Numbered from the stretch's first letter, positions 32,903 to 42,844 are shown. The stretch: 64,000 bases of DNA from Microbacteriaceae bacterium (GCA_003852775.1 RDDZ01000014.1:1-64000); one strand, 5' to 3'. The notes: a model not told the origin generated them from the letters alone. A program made the numbers and translations.

Positions 32903-34363
32903 ATGACCAGCGCAGCCGTCGCGGCGACCGACGATGAGGACGTGCTCGACTCCCTGACCATCGGACGCCGCATCCGTCAGCTCCGCCTCGACCGGGGCAT
33001 GACGCTCGAAGCGCTCGCGAGCGAGCTCGGACGCGCGATCTCGCAGGTGTCGCTCATCGAGAACGGCAAGCGCGAGCTCAAGCTCAGCGAGCTGCAGAAG
33101 CTCGCCCGCATCCTCGGGACGACCGTCGACGACCTGCTCACCCAGGAGCCCCCGTCGAAGCGCGCGGCTCTCGAGATCGCCCTCGAGCGCGCGCAGCGCG
33201 GACCTCTCTTCCAGAGCCTCGGTCTCGGACCGCTGCCCATCCGCAAGTCGCTGAGCGACGAGGCGATCGAGACGATCCTCGCCCTGCACGACGAGCTCGG
33301 CCGGCTGCACCGCGAGCGCGCCGCGACACCCGAGGAGGCCCGCCGCGCCAACACCGAGCTGCGCCGCGAGCAGCGCAAGCGCGGCAACCACTTCCCCGAG
33401 CTCGAGGCGACCGCGGCCGAGCTGCTGAAGGCCGTCGGTCACGAGGGCGGCCCGCTCTCGCAGCGCCTCGCCTCCGAGCTCGCCCGGCACCTCGGCTTCA
33501 CGCTGCACTACGTGCGCGACCTGCCGTCGTCGACGCGGTCGGTCACGGATCACGCGAACGGGCGCATCTACCTTCCCGTGCGGCAGACGTCCGACCCGCG
33601 CAGCGCCCTCCTGCAGGCGCTCGCGGCGCACGTGCTCGGCAAGCAGGAGCCGCGCGACTACGCGGAGCTGCTGCAGCAGCGCGTCGAGACGAACTACCTC
33701 GCGGGCGCGCTCCTCATCCCCGAGAAGAGCGCCGTCGAGTTCCTGAGCGCCGCCAAGGCGAAACGCGAGCTCTCCGTCGAGGACCTGCGGGACGCGTTCG
33801 CGGTCACCTACGAGACGGCGGCGCACCGCTTCACGAACCTCGCGACGGAGCACCTCGGCATCCCGGTGCACTTCCTCAAGGTGCACGAGTCGGGGGCGAT
33901 CTCGAAGGCCTACGAGAACGACGGCGCGTACTTCCCGACGGATGCCCTCGGGGCGGTCGAGGGGCAGATCGTGTGCCGCTACTGGTCAGCCCGGCAAGTG
34001 TTCGACGTCGAGGACCGCTTCAGCCCGTACCACCAGTACACCGACAAGCCGAACGGCACCTACTGGTGCACGTCGAGCATCCAGTCGACCGCGAACGGCT
34101 CGTTCTCGGTGAGCGTGGGCACGCCGTTCGTGCACGTGAAGTGGTTCCGCGGCCGCGACACCCCCGTGCGCCGCTCCTCGACGTGCCCCGACCCGTCGTG
34201 CTGCCGCAAGCCCCCCGCCGAGCTCGCCGAGCGCTGGCAGGACGCGGCGTGGCCGAGCGCGCGACTGCACTCGTCGCTGCTCGCCGCGATGCCGTCGGGC
34301 ACCTTCACGGGCGTCGACCTCACCGAGGTGTACGAGTTCCTCGAGGCGCACGCCCCGGAGTAG
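32903..34363 (+). CDS. RamB/ScfR-type regulator of acetate and glyoxylate metabolism
   Basis: This 486-residue protein has an N-terminal XRE HTH ([25 protein letters not shown] with [19 protein letters not shown], about residues 16-66). A middle IrrE/DUF955-like domain follows ([18 protein letters not shown], without an intact HExxH), then a C-terminal DUF2083 domain with [11 protein letters not shown] cysteines. This is the layout of RamB, which represses aceA and aceB in Corynebacterium. Divergence from aceA supports the same role. The ATG at 32903 is chosen by the domain start. Confidence 0.85.
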   Translation: MTSAAVAATDDEDVLDSLTIGRRIRQLRLDRGMTLEALASELGRAISQVSLIENGKRELKLSELQKLARILGTTVDDLLTQEPPSKRAALEIALERAQRGPLFQSLGLGPLPIRKSLSDEAIETILALHDELGRLHRERAATPEEARRANTELRREQRKRGNHFPELEATAAELLKAVGHEGGPLSQRLASELARHLGFTLHYVRDLPSSTRSVTDHANGRIYLPVRQTSDPRSALLQALAAHVLGKQEPRDYAELLQQRVETNYLAGALLIPEKSAVEFLSAAKAKRELSVEDLRDAFAVTYETAAHRFTNLATEHLGIPVHFLKVHESGAISKAYENDGAYFPTDALGAVEGQIVCRYWSARQVFDVEDRFSPYHQYTDKPNGTYWCTSSIQSTANGSFSVSVGTPFVHVKWFRGRDTPVRRSSTCPDPSCCRKPPAELAERWQDAAWPSARLHSSLLAAMPSGTFTGVDLTEVYEFLEAHAPE

Positions 34364-34404
34364 CCGCGTCGCCGCGCACCTCGCGGCGGCGGGAGGATGG
34401 AGGG

Positions 34405-35355
34405 GTGAGCCTCTTCGCGCTGCAGCCCATGACGCTCGCCGGCCGGCCCGAGCTGGGGTTCGCCGCCGCGACCGGCACGTTCTCGATCCTGTACGCGGGT
34501 GGCCGCCGCACGGTCGAGCGGGCGCGCGTCCTGCCGTTCGTCGCCGCCGGGCTGTCCCTCTGCGCGGCGCTCGGCGCTCTCGCGGGAGCGGGCGGGACCT
34601 GGGCCGTCGCGGTCGGCACGGTCGCGATCGCGCTGCTCGGAGCGAGCACCGCCTACGCGTGGTCGCTCGGACCGCCGGGACCGCTCTTCTTCGTGCTCGT
34701 GTTCGGGCTCACGGCCTACGTCACCTCGACGACGCCGATGGCGCCGCTCGAGTTCGTGCTCGCGGTCGTCGCGGGCTGCGTGTTCTCGTTCGCGATCGCG
34801 ATGACGCCGCTCGTGCTGCCCCGGGTCCGCGCCGCCTCGGCCCGGCCGCTGCGGGAGCTGCTGCCGGGTCCGCGGCTCGACGGCCCCGCGCGCCTCCTGC
34901 TCGCGCGCGCCGCGATCGTCGCCGTCGCAGGTGTCGGCATCGGCCTCGTGCTCGACCCGGCGCGCGGCTACTGGATCGTGGGCGCGGGCCTCGCCGTCGT
35001 GGGCGTCGCGGCCGACCGCCGTGCGGCGTTCTCCCGCGGGCTGCACCGGATGGCGGGGACGCTCGTCGGGGCGGGCGCCTACTCGCTGCTCGCGCTGCTC
35101 CACCCCGCGGGCCTGTGGCTCGCCGTCCTGCTCGGGGTGCTGCAGTTCGCGATCGAGCTCGTGGTCGTGCGCAACTACGCCCTCGCCCTCGTGTTCATCA
35201 CGCCGCTCGTGCTGCTGCTCACCGGGGCCGCGACGGGCGACCTGGGTTCGGCATCCGCCGCGCTCGAGCGCATCGTCGACACCTTCGCGGGGGCGCTGCT
35301 CGGCGCGGTCACGGGCGTGCTGCACCCGCGCGCCGGGCGTTCCGCCTCGGCGTGA
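34405..35355 (+). CDS. FUSC family membrane protein
   Basis: This 316-residue protein has two sets of about four to five membrane helices separated by a short hydrophilic linker (PLRELLPGPRLDGPARLL). The second half (GYWIVGAGLAVVGVAADRRAAFSRGLHRMAGTLVGA) is the FUSC_2 signature of fusaric acid resistance-like exporters. It is shorter than full-size members and lacks the long cytoplasmic domain of the protein at 2564-3595. GGAGGATGGAGGG precedes the GTG start. Confidence 0.72.
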   Translation: MSLFALQPMTLAGRPELGFAAATGTFSILYAGGRRTVERARVLPFVAAGLSLCAALGALAGAGGTWAVAVGTVAIALLGASTAYAWSLGPPGPLFFVLVFGLTAYVTSTTPMAPLEFVLAVVAGCVFSFAIAMTPLVLPRVRAASARPLRELLPGPRLDGPARLLLARAAIVAVAGVGIGLVLDPARGYWIVGAGLAVVGVAADRRAAFSRGLHRMAGTLVGAGAYSLLALLHPAGLWLAVLLGVLQFAIELVVVRNYALALVFITPLVLLLTGAATGDLGSASAALERIVDTFAGALLGAVTGVLHPRAGRSASA

Positions 35356-35357
35356 GC

Positions 35358-35588
35358 TCAGTCGACGGCCGCGTCGACGGATGCGTCGGGCACCCATCGG
35401 AGCACGTCGCCGGGCTGGCATTCCAGCACGCGGCACACGGCGTCGAGCGTCGTGAAGCGCACGGCCTTGGCGCGGCCGTTCTTGAGCACCGCGACGTTCG
35501 CGGGCGTGATGCCCACGGCATCCGCGAACTCGGCGACCGACATGCGTCGCGCGGCGAGCAGCACGTCGATGTCGACAATGATCGCCAT
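35358..35588 (-). CDS. XRE-type (YozG-like) helix-turn-helix regulator
   Basis: This 76-residue protein starts MAIIVDIDVLLAARRMSVAEF and has the HTH DAVGITPANVAVLKNGRAKAVRFTTLDAVCRVLECQPGDVL. This is the small Cro/YozG type that commonly pairs with a DUF2975 membrane protein. Here it overlaps the DUF2975 stop by 1 nt (TGATG), so the pair is an operon. It may control its own operon. Confidence 0.85.
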   Translation of the reverse strand: MAIIVDIDVLLAARRMSVAEFADAVGITPANVAVLKNGRAKAVRFTTLDAVCRVLECQPGDVLRWVPDASVDAAVD

Positions 35589-35908
35589 CAAACCACCTCC
35601 GCGAGCTCGCTCTGCAGCTCCGTCGCGCTGCGGAGCAGGCTGCGCATGACGACCATGAGCGCGGCGAACGCCGCGGTCGCGAGCACGACGGTGCCGGCGA
35701 GCACGATGATGCCGGGGGCGTCGAGGCGCGGCTCGACGACGAGGTAGAGGTGGCCGGCGATCGTGCTCGAGACGACCACGGCGGCGACGCCCGCCCCGAT
35801 GATGACGTCGACCCAGCGGAACGCGCGGACGCTGAAGATCGAGCCGCGGCGCACCATCGACAGGAGCACCCAGACGGCGACGAGGACGACCTGGGCGCAC
35901 GCGACCAA
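35588..35908 (-). CDS. DUF2975 membrane protein, N-terminally truncated
   Basis: The readable frame is 106 residues from a TTG: VACAQVVLVAVWVLL, SMVRRGSIFSVRAFRWVDVI, then two further helices and RSATELQSELAEVV. DUF2975 proteins usually have about 50 more N-terminal residues with another helix. Upstream, the frame continues only about 12 codons (NYAIAAIA) to a TGA at an AT-rich break (35930-35950). The first helix is missing. Either a shortened form is made or the gene is decaying. Confidence 0.6.
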   Translation of the reverse strand: MVACAQVVLVAVWVLLSMVRRGSIFSVRAFRWVDVIIGAGVAAVVVSSTIAGHLYLVVEPRLDAPGIIVLAGTVVLATAAFAALMVVMRSLLRSATELQSELAEVV

Positions 35909-35957
35909 CGCGATCGCCGCGATCGCGTAGTTTTCTCTCGTTAATCAATAGGTGGGA

Positions 35958-36161
35958 TTACGCGGTCGCGTCCTCCGGCCCATCCGGCTCCTCCGGGGAG
36001 TCGGGCGCCTCGGTGCGCGGCGCAGCCGCGCGACGCTGCTCGGGCGTGATGATCGGGATCGACGTCGTCGGGGGCCGCAGGTGGCGGCTCCTCTCCTTCG
36101 CGCTCAGCTCTCCGGGCTCGACCATGCGACCGCCCGCGGGGCGGTCCTTCTCGACGGGCAT
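35958..36161 (-). CDS. Small proline/glutamate-rich protein, unknown
   Basis: This 67-residue hydrophilic protein (MPVEKDRPAGGRMVEPGELS start, then IPIITPEQRRAAAP and an acidic C-terminus) lies 2 nt after the stop of the larger acidic protein upstream, so they are probably one operon. No domain, signal or membrane segment is seen. Its C-terminal end is close to the break of the DUF2975 gene. Confidence 0.45.
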   Translation of the reverse strand: MPVEKDRPAGGRMVEPGELSAKERSRHLRPPTTSIPIITPEQRRAAAPRTEAPDSPEEPDGPEDATA

Positions 36162-36163
36162 GG

Positions 36164-36736
36164 CTAGAAGGCGCGGTCGCCGAGCAGCGGCGGCTGCCCA
36201 CCGTGCTCGTCGGGCGCGTCGGGCGCGAAGGGGGCGGGCTCGGGCGGGGTCGGCGGTCCGGGCTCGGGGGGCGTCACGTCGGGGCCACCGGGCGCTTCCG
36301 GGCCGGGGTCGCCGGGCGTCGCGGGCGGCGGAGCGATGGAGGCCTCCTCGCCGTCGAGCACCTCGCCCTCCGGCTCCGCGGGCTCGCCGTCGGTCGTCGG
36401 CATGTCCTGGCTGTCGAACTGGCCGTCGGGCGCATCCGTCTCATCGACGTCCTCGCCGAGCTCCGAGCGGCCGCTGAGCCCGGCGACAGCGGGCACGTCG
36501 GCCGACGAGGGCGCATCCGGGGCGCTCGCGACCTCGGCGTCGGTGGTCAGCTCCGGCTCGTCCGGCCCGTCGGTCGCCGCCTCGCCGATGAGGCGGCCGT
36601 CCGGCCCGATGTCGTCGCCCGTCACGTGCTCGTGGTGCGGGTGCCCCACGACGTAGCCGTCGTCGTCGAAGTGCTGCGGGGTGACCTCGGTGCTCTCGTC
36701 GAGCGAGTGGTCTTGGATCCTGCGGGTGTCGCTCAT
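36164..36736 (-). CDS. Acidic, disordered protein of unknown function
   Basis: This 190-residue protein is strongly acidic. It begins MSDTRRIQDHSLDESTEVTP, has a histidine patch GHPHHEHVTGDDIGPDG at about residue 31, and ends in a proline-rich tail (PPEPGPPTPPEPAPFAP). It probably lacks a fold. GAGGAG precedes the ATG at 36736. No family is recognised. 36737-36831 upstream shows nothing beyond a possible promoter. Confidence 0.55.
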   Translation of the reverse strand: MSDTRRIQDHSLDESTEVTPQHFDDDGYVVGHPHHEHVTGDDIGPDGRLIGEAATDGPDEPELTTDAEVASAPDAPSSADVPAVAGLSGRSELGEDVDETDAPDGQFDSQDMPTTDGEPAEPEGEVLDGEEASIAPPPATPGDPGPEAPGGPDVTPPEPGPPTPPEPAPFAPDAPDEHGGQPPLLGDRAF

Positions 36737-36831
36737 GTCGACTCCTCTCCACATCCCAGTGGACGCCTCGATCCCGCGACACGCAATAGGGGTGACTTTC
36801 AGGTTCGCGGGGGTTAGCATCCCGCGGCCGG

Positions 36832-37716
36832 CTACGCCTCCGCGTCGGGACGGATGCCGGCGAGCGCGACCCCGAGACGCGCGGCGCCGTCGAGGTGCGC
36901 GAGCAGCGCGTCGCTCGCCTCGAGCGTCGAGAGCACGCGGCCGTGGCCCGCTTCGCGCACGACCACGAGCCGCGCTCCCGTGGTCGCCTCGGCGAGCGCG
37001 ATCGACTCGTCGAGGGGCAGCTCGCGGTCGCGGTCGCCGTGCACGACGAGCAGCGGCGCGCCCGCGAGCGGATGCGCGACGGCGTCGTAGCGTGCGGCCG
37101 CACTCGCGGCGGTCTCGCCGACACGCGCGAGGAAGCGGCGCTCGAAGTCGGCGCGCGTCGCGGCATCGAGGCCGAGACGCCGGGCGAACTCGCCGAGGAA
37201 CGCCTGCGGGCGCCCGGCTCCCGCGATTGCGACCACGGCATCCGTCTCGAGCCCGTGCCGCACGGCGGTGAGTGCCGCAAGGGCGCCGAACGAGTGGCCG
37301 ACGAGCCCTGCGAACCGTCCGTGGCGGCGCTGCAGCTCGTCGAGGACGGCGAGCCAGTCGCGGATGTCGACGGGCCCGCCCCGCGAGTCGCCGTGTGCGG
37401 GCGCGTCGAACGCGAGCACGCGGTAGCCGGCGGCCCGCAGCGGTGGCACGAGCGGCGCGAACTGCGCGGCGCGACCCCGCCATCCGTGCACGAGCACGAC
37501 GAGCGGGCCCGCCTCGCCCCACGCCGACACGACGACGCGACGGCCGCCCACGACGATCGCCTCGCGGCGCGCGTCGGCGTCGATCGCGGCCCACCGTGCG
37601 GGTACGCGCAGGCGGGGCCGGGTCGAGAAGAACAGGCGATAGGCGACGGCGCCGCCGAGGCGCGGGGAGACGGCGGATGCGGCGCGCACCCCGGTGGCGA
37701 TCGTCGTCGCGGGCAT
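36832..37716 (-). CDS. Alpha/beta hydrolase under TetR control
   Basis: This 294-residue hydrolase has the oxyanion motif VLVHGWRGRAAQF, nucleophile elbow GLVGHSFGALAAL (GxSxG), an acid in LVVHGDRDRELP and the histidine in REAGHGRVL. Cap and core fit an esterase/lysophospholipase. The ATG at 37716 has GGAGGAAG upstream; an operator GAACGGTCGTTC lies 21 bp upstream of it. With the divergent TetR gene this looks like a regulator-target pair responding to an ester or lipophilic compound. Confidence 0.8.
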   Translation of the reverse strand: MPATTIATGVRAASAVSPRLGGAVAYRLFFSTRPRLRVPARWAAIDADARREAIVVGGRRVVVSAWGEAGPLVVLVHGWRGRAAQFAPLVPPLRAAGYRVLAFDAPAHGDSRGGPVDIRDWLAVLDELQRRHGRFAGLVGHSFGALAALTAVRHGLETDAVVAIAGAGRPQAFLGEFARRLGLDAATRADFERRFLARVGETAASAAARYDAVAHPLAGAPLLVVHGDRDRELPLDESIALAEATTGARLVVVREAGHGRVLSTLEASDALLAHLDGAARLGVALAGIRPDAEA

Positions 37717-37737
37717 GGCTTCCTCCGGAATCAATAC

Positions 37738-37789
37738 GAACGGTCGTTCCGAATGTGTGACTGAACTGTACATCCCGAACGGTCGTTCG
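37738..37789. promoter_or_regulatory. Twin TetR operators
   Basis: GAACGGTCGTTC occurs at 37738-37749 and 37777-37788; the second extends to the perfect 14-bp palindrome CGAACGGTCGTTCG. The centres are 39 bp apart, in the spacer between hydrolase and TetR. The second palindrome abuts TAAACT (37790-37795), the -10 of the TetR gene, so binding should repress it. Confidence 0.8.
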
Positions 37790-37801
37790 TAAACTGTCGG
37801 C

Positions 37802-38455
37802 ATGACGATCGCAACCGACGGACGCCGCGCCCGCGGCGACGCCTCGCGGCGCGCGGTGCTCGAGCAGGCCACCCAGCTCGCCTCCGTCGAGGGCCTCGAC
37901 GGTGTCACGATCGGCGCCCTCGCGACCGCGACCGGCCGCGGCAAGTCGAGCATCGCGACGCTCTTCGGCGACAAGGAGCGCCTGCAGCTCGCGACGATCG
38001 ACGCGGCCGCCGAGGTCTACCGCGCGGCCGTCATCGAGCCCTCACGCTCCCTCCCCCGCGGCACACGCCGCGTCGCGACCCTCCTGCGGGCCTCGCTCGA
38101 CTACTCGCGCGAGCGCGTCTTCGCGGGCGGCTGCTTCTTCATGGCCGTCGCCGCGGACCTCGACTCGAAGACGGGCCCCGCGGCGGATGCTGTGCGGGCG
38201 TGGATGCGCGGCTGGAACGGCTACGTCGAGAGCCAACTGCGCTTCGCGATCGACGCGGGCGAGCTCGACGCCGCCACCGACCCGGAGCAGCTCGCCTTCG
38301 AACTGCTCGCCCTCGTCGAGACCTCGAACGCGCGCTCGCTGCTCTATCGCGACGAGCGTCCGTACGCCCTCGCCGCATCCGCCGTCCGCGAGCGGCTGCT
38401 CGTCGCGGGCGCCGACCCGGACGACCTCACGCCCCTCGGGCCATCTACCTCGTGA
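37802..38455 (+). CDS. TetR/AcrR family transcriptional regulator
   Basis: This 217-residue protein has the HTH LASVEGLDGVTIGALATATGRGKSSIATLFGDKERL at residues 24-60 and a C-terminal domain with the RVFAGGCFFMAVAADLDSKTGP block typical of the TetR_C_16-like group. The ATG lies 6 nt after TAAACT, a leaderless layout. It probably represses itself and the divergent hydrolase through the twin palindromes. Its 3' end overlaps the convergent thiolase gene by 11 bp. Confidence 0.87.
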   Translation: MTIATDGRRARGDASRRAVLEQATQLASVEGLDGVTIGALATATGRGKSSIATLFGDKERLQLATIDAAAEVYRAAVIEPSRSLPRGTRRVATLLRASLDYSRERVFAGGCFFMAVAADLDSKTGPAADAVRAWMRGWNGYVESQLRFAIDAGELDAATDPEQLAFELLALVETSNARSLLYRDERPYALAASAVRERLLVAGADPDDLTPLGPSTS

Positions 38456-39629
38456 GGATGAGCGCGTCGCCCTGACCACCACCGCCGCACAGGGCGACGG
38501 CCGCCGAGCCGGAGCCCCGGCGCGCGAGCTCGTGCACGGCGTGCACGACGAGGCGGTTGCCGGATGCGCCGATCGGGTGGCCGAGGGCGATCCCGCCGCC
38601 GTGGATGTTGACGACGTCGTCGGAGAGGCCGAGCTCGGCCTGCGAGCGCACGACGACCGCGCCGAAGGCCTCGTTGATCTCGACGAGGTCGAGGTCGGCG
38701 GGCGCGATGCCCTGCTTCTCGCACGCGCGCGCGATCGCACGGGCGGGCTGCGCGTGGAGCGAGTTGTCGGGTCCGGCGACCTGACCGGAGGCCCCGACGG
38801 TCGCGAGCACGCTCCAGCCCTCCGCCTCGGCCCGCTCGCGCGTCGTGAGCACGACGGCGGAGGCGCCGTCGGAGATCTGCGAGGCGTTGCCGGCGGTGAT
38901 CGTGCCGCCCTCCGCGAACGCGGGCCGCAGGCGCGCGAGCGTCTCGACGGTCGTGTCGGGGCGCACCCCCTCGTCCGCCGTCACGAGCACGCGGTCGCCC
39001 TTGCGCTGCGGGATCTCGACGGGGACGATCTCGGCCTCGAACACGCCCGCGGCCTGAGCCGCGGCGGCGCGCTGGTGCGAGCGGGCGGCGACGGCGTCCT
39101 GGGCCTCGCGCGTGACCCCGAAGTCCGCGTTGCGGCGCTCCGTCGACGCGCCCATGCTGTCGTGCTCGAAGGCGTCGGTGAGGCCGTCGTAGGCCATGTG
39201 GTCGAGCACCTCGACGGTGCCGTACGACCAACCCTCGCGCGAACCCATGAGCAGGTGCGGCGCGCGCGTCATCGACTCCATGCCCGCGGCGACCACGACG
39301 GTCGCGTCGCCCGTGCGCAGCATCCGCGCGCCGTCGATGATCGCGGTGAGGCCCGAGAGGCACACCTTGTTGACGGACCCGGCGTGCACGTCCCAGCCGA
39401 TGCCCGCCCCGATCGCGGCCTGGCGGGCGGGGTTCTGACCGGCGCCGGCCGCGAGCACCTGCCCGACGAGCACGGCGTCGACGGCGGATGCCGGGATGCC
39501 GCCGCGCTCGAGGGCGCCGCGGATCGCGGTCGAGCCGAGCTGCACGGCGGTGAGCGCGGAGAGCGCCCCCTTGAGGCGGCCCTGCGGCGTGCGCGCCGCC
39601 GCGACGATGACGACGTCCTGCGCGCTCAT
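38445..39629 (-). CDS. Acetyl-CoA C-acetyltransferase (thiolase)
   Basis: This 394-residue thiolase has the active-site cysteine in [22 protein letters not shown], and the C-terminal catalytic [17 protein letters not shown] and [11 protein letters not shown]. It cleaves acetoacetyl-CoA (or a longer 3-oxoacyl-CoA) to acetyl-CoA. It overlaps the CoA-transferase B gene as ATGA. Together they convert a 3-oxoacid to acetyl-CoA, e.g. the end of ketone-body or 3-oxoadipate use. Confidence 0.93.
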   Translation of the reverse strand: MSAQDVVIVAAARTPQGRLKGALSALTAVQLGSTAIRGALERGGIPASAVDAVLVGQVLAAGAGQNPARQAAIGAGIGWDVHAGSVNKVCLSGLTAIIDGARMLRTGDATVVVAAGMESMTRAPHLLMGSREGWSYGTVEVLDHMAYDGLTDAFEHDSMGASTERRNADFGVTREAQDAVAARSHQRAAAAQAAGVFEAEIVPVEIPQRKGDRVLVTADEGVRPDTTVETLARLRPAFAEGGTITAGNASQISDGASAVVLTTRERAEAEGWSVLATVGASGQVAGPDNSLHAQPARAIARACEKQGIAPADLDLVEINEAFGAVVVRSQAELGLSDDVVNIHGGGIALGHPIGASGNRLVVHAVHELARRGSGSAAVALCGGGGQGDALILTR

Positions 39630-40282
39630 CGCACGGCCTCCGCGAGCTCGGGCGCCACGGTGAGCGGCGGCTCGGTGGCGGCGATCACCTCGTCGACGGT
39701 CACGCCGGGCGCCGTCTCCACGAGCACGAGCCCGTCGGGCGTCACGTCGATGACGGCGAGGTCGGTGATGATGCGGTCGACGACGCCGCGGCCCGTGAGC
39801 GGCAGCGAGCACTCGTCCACGATCTTGGCCGAGCCGTCCTTCGCGACGTGCTCCATGAGCACGATGACGCGCGCGGCGCCGTGCACGAGGTCCATCGCGC
39901 CGCCGGGACCCTTCACCATCTTCCCGGGGATCATCCAGTTGGCGAGGTCGCCGCGGGCCGACACCTGCATGGCACCGAGGATCGCCGCATCGATCTTGCC
40001 GCCGCGGATCATGCCGAAGCTCAGCGCGGAGTCGAAGAAGGAGGCGCCGGGGAGCACCGTGACGGTCTCCTTACCGGCGTTGATGAGGTCGGGGTCGACG
40101 GCGTCCTCGCTCGGGTAGGGTCCGACGCCGAGGATGCCGTTCTCCGACTGCAGCACGACGGTGACCCCGTCGGGCACGTGGTTCGGCACGAGCGTCGGCA
40201 GGCCGATGCCGAGGTTCACGTAGGAGCCGTCGGCGAGCTCGCGGGCCGCCCGGGCGGCCATCTCGTCACGCGTGAGCGCCAT
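39626..40282 (-). CDS. scoB: 3-oxoacid CoA-transferase subunit B
   Basis: This 218-residue subunit has [16 protein letters not shown], the catalytic glutamate in [34 protein letters not shown] and [19 protein letters not shown]. It transfers CoA from succinyl-CoA to a 3-oxoacid. Its start lies 5 bp after the subunit A stop. By sequence alone ScoB and PcaJ (3-oxoadipate) types are hard to separate. Confidence 0.9.
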   Translation of the reverse strand: MALTRDEMAARAARELADGSYVNLGIGLPTLVPNHVPDGVTVVLQSENGILGVGPYPSEDAVDPDLINAGKETVTVLPGASFFDSALSFGMIRGGKIDAAILGAMQVSARGDLANWMIPGKMVKGPGGAMDLVHGAARVIVLMEHVAKDGSAKIVDECSLPLTGRGVVDRIITDLAVIDVTPDGLVLVETAPGVTVDEVIAATEPPLTVAPELAEAVR

Positions 40283-40287
40283 CCGCG

Positions 40288-41067
40288 TCACTTCCCTTCC
40301 GTCGCGGCGGCGACCGTGCGCCGCTCGATGCGCTTCTCGATATCCGTACCCACCTCGACGACGCGGTGCACGTACACGCCGGGCAGGTGGATGCTGTCGG
40401 GGTCGAGCTCGCCGGGCTCGACGAGCCGCTCGACCTGAGCGATGCAGATGCGCCCCGCCATCGCGGCGAGCGGGTTGAAGTTGCGGGCCGCCTTGTTGAA
40501 CAGGAGGTTGCCGTGGCGGTCGCCGACCGCGGCGTGCACGAGGGCGAAGTCGGTGACGATCGCCTCCTCGAGCACGTACTCGCGCGGGGTGCCGTCGACG
40601 GCGAAGGTGCGCACGTCCTTGACGGGCGAGGCGACCGCGATGCCGCCGTTCCCGTCGTAGCGGCGGGGCAGTCCGCCCTCGGCGACCTGGGTGCCGACGC
40701 CGGTCTGTGTGAAGAACGCGGCGATGCCGGACCCGCCCGCGCGCAGCTTCTCGGCGAGCGTGCCCTGGGGTGTCAGCTCCAGCTCCAGCTCGCCCGAGAG
40801 GAACTGCCGCTCGAACTCCTTGTTCTCGCCGACGTACGACGAGGTCATCTTCCGGATGCGCTGGGCCTGCAGCAGGATGCCGAGGCCCCAGTCGTCGACG
40901 CCGCAGTTGTTGGACACGATCGACAGGTCCTTCGTGCCCTGTGCGTAGAGCGCCTCGATGAGGGCCATGGGGTTGCCGGAGAGCCCGAAGCCCCCCACCG
41001 CGAGCGAGGCGCCGTCCGGGATGTCGGCCACCGCCTCCGCCGCGCTCGCGATCCGCTTGTCGATCAT
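40288..41067 (-). CDS. scoA: 3-oxoacid CoA-transferase subunit A
   Basis: This 259-residue subunit has the CoA-binding [16 protein letters not shown] near residue 25, [15 protein letters not shown], and [21 protein letters not shown]. It is the first gene of the scoAB-thiolase operon. GGAGG lies 7 nt before the ATG. The divergent IclR gene and the TCCACATC-type operators upstream probably control it. Confidence 0.9.
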   Translation of the reverse strand: MIDKRIASAAEAVADIPDGASLAVGGFGLSGNPMALIEALYAQGTKDLSIVSNNCGVDDWGLGILLQAQRIRKMTSSYVGENKEFERQFLSGELELELTPQGTLAEKLRAGGSGIAAFFTQTGVGTQVAEGGLPRRYDGNGGIAVASPVKDVRTFAVDGTPREYVLEEAIVTDFALVHAAVGDRHGNLLFNKAARNFNPLAAMAGRICIAQVERLVEPGELDPDSIHLPGVYVHRVVEVGTDIEKRIERRTVAAATEGK

Positions 41068-41149
41068 CGTCGATCCTCCGCCGTCGGTTCCGTCGCTGGG
41101 TGCCGCCATCCTCCGGCCGCCGCGGGGTCGACGGGAAACCGCGGCTTGC

Positions 41150-41214
41150 GATGTGGAATCGGATGCGCGTAGCGTCCACATCGTGGACGTTTCGGAGGTG
41201 CCGGTGTCCACATC
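41150..41214. promoter_or_regulatory. IclR operator cluster
   Basis: TCCACATC occurs at 41175-41182 and 41207-41214 and inverted as GATGTGGA at 41150-41157. The middle copy is half of a near-perfect palindrome CGTCCAC-ATC-GTGGACG (41173-41189). The cluster lies between scoA and the IclR gene, and the last copy covers the IclR start codon. Confidence 0.65.
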
Positions 41215-42013
41215 GGCACGCAGCACGAGCAGCTCCGGCGGGGGCACGCAGGCCGTCGACCGGGCCGCGCAGCTGCTCAAGCTCGTCGCGCGCACGGCCG
41301 ACGGGGCCCGGGTGTCCGAGCTCGCGGCGGCGGCGTCGCTCACGCGCCCGACCGCCCACCGACTGCTCGCGGCCCTCCGGCGGGAGGGGCTCGTCGACCG
41401 CGACGAGGAGACGGGCCTGTGGGTCCCCGGCCCCGAGCTCTACCTCATGGGCACCGCGGCGGCCGCCCGCTACGACGTCGCCGACCTCGCGCGCGACATC
41501 GTGCGCTCGCTCGCGGCCGTCACCGAGGAGAGCGCCTTCTTCTCGGTGCGTCAAGGAGACGAGACCGTGTGCCTCGTGCGCGAGGACGGCAGCTTCCCCA
41601 TCCGCTCGTTCGTGCTCTCGGAGGGCGTGCGGTTCCCCCTCGGCGTCGCCTCGGCGGGGCTCGCGATCCTCGCCTTCCTGCCGCCGGACGAGATCGACGC
41701 CTACTTCGCGCGGCATCCGGAGCTTCCCGAGCGCTGGGGTGCCGCCCACGGGGAGAGGCGCCTGCGCGCCCGGCTCGCCGAGACGCAGGAACGCGGCTAC
41801 GCGCTCAACCCGGGGCTCATCGTCGAGGGCAGCTACGGGCTCGGTGCCGCCGTGTTCACCCGCACCGGCCACCCGCAGTGGGCGCTGAGCCTCACGGGGG
41901 TCGAGTTCCGTTTCGCGCCCGAGCGCGTCGAGAAGCTCGGCCGCATCCTGCTCTCGCACGCCCACCAGCTCACGGCTCGCATCGCGTCGAGCGGCCGCGG
42001 CGCCTGGCGCTGA
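41204..42013 (+). CDS. IclR family transcriptional regulator
   Basis: This 269-residue protein has an N-terminal winged helix ([44 protein letters not shown]) and the effector domain with [34 protein letters not shown] and [23 protein letters not shown]. The GTG at 41204 is chosen because GGAGG lies 5 nt before it; earlier GTGs lie in the operator. It likely controls the divergent scoAB-thiolase operon in response to an acid intermediate. Confidence 0.88.
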   Translation: MSTSARSTSSSGGGTQAVDRAAQLLKLVARTADGARVSELAAAASLTRPTAHRLLAALRREGLVDRDEETGLWVPGPELYLMGTAAAARYDVADLARDIVRSLAAVTEESAFFSVRQGDETVCLVREDGSFPIRSFVLSEGVRFPLGVASAGLAILAFLPPDEIDAYFARHPELPERWGAAHGERRLRARLAETQERGYALNPGLIVEGSYGLGAAVFTRTGHPQWALSLTGVEFRFAPERVEKLGRILLSHAHQLTARIASSGRGAWR

Positions 42014-42042
42014 GCGCGACCGGCGTCCGCGAGAATGGCCGG

Positions 42043-42828
42043 ATGACGACCGACGCCGACCGCCCCGTCCGGCCCGCCCTCTGGGCGCTCATCGGTGTCG
42101 GCGCCTTCACGGGTCTCGTCTCGGGGATGTTCGGGGTCGGTGGCGGCGTCGTCGTCGTGCCCGCTCTCGTCGCGCTCGGCATCGCGCAGAAGCGCGCCTC
42201 CGCCACCTCGCTCGTCGCCCTCCTGCCGATCTCCGCCGCAGGCGCGACGACCTACGCGATCAGCGGGCAGGTCGACGTCGTCGCGGCGCTGCTGCTCGCC
42301 GTCGGCAGCGTCGTGGGGTCGCCGATCGGCGTGCGCATCCTGCACCGGCTGCCGCAGCGCGTGCTCCCGTGGAACTTCGTGGGCTTCGTCGCGCTCGTGG
42401 TCGTCGGCCTGCTGCTCGTGCCGCCGTCGCGCGAGGGCGTGGTCGTGATCACGTGGGGGTCGGCCGCGGCGCTCATCGGCATCGGACTGCTCGCCGGTAT
42501 CCTGTCGGGCCTCGTCGGCGTCGGCGGGGGTGTCGTCGCCGTGCCGGGGCTCGAGCTGCTCGTGGGCGCGGGCGACCTCGTGGCCCGGGGCACCTCGCTG
42601 TTCATGCTGATCCCGACGACGATCGTCGGCATCCTGAGCCACCGCCGGCACCTCCAGGTCGACCTGCGCTCGGGGCTCGTGATCGGCCTCGCCGCGGTGC
42701 TCGTCGCACCGCTCGGGGCGTTCCTCGCGCGGCTCGTGGACCCCTTCGTCGGCTCGGTGCTGTTCGCGGTGTTCCTCGTCGGGGTGTGCGTCGTCGTCGT
42801 GGTGCGACAGCGGCCGAAGCAGGGCTGA
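42043..42828 (+). CDS. TSUP (TauE/SafE) family sulfite/sulfonate transporter
   Basis: This 261-residue protein has eight membrane helices in two repeats, each with the family glycine motif: [23 protein letters not shown] and [26 protein letters not shown] proteins move sulfite, sulfoacetate, thiosulfate or other small anions. It follows the IclR gene by 29 bp but need not share its pathway. Immediately downstream the GC content falls at the toxin-antitoxin island. Confidence 0.85.
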   Translation: MTTDADRPVRPALWALIGVGAFTGLVSGMFGVGGGVVVVPALVALGIAQKRASATSLVALLPISAAGATTYAISGQVDVVAALLLAVGSVVGSPIGVRILHRLPQRVLPWNFVGFVALVVVGLLLVPPSREGVVVITWGSAAALIGIGLLAGILSGLVGVGGGVVAVPGLELLVGAGDLVARGTSLFMLIPTTIVGILSHRRHLQVDLRSGLVIGLAAVLVAPLGAFLARLVDPFVGSVLFAVFLVGVCVVVVVRQRPKQG

Positions 42829-42844
42829 CGCGCCCGGCGGCGCT

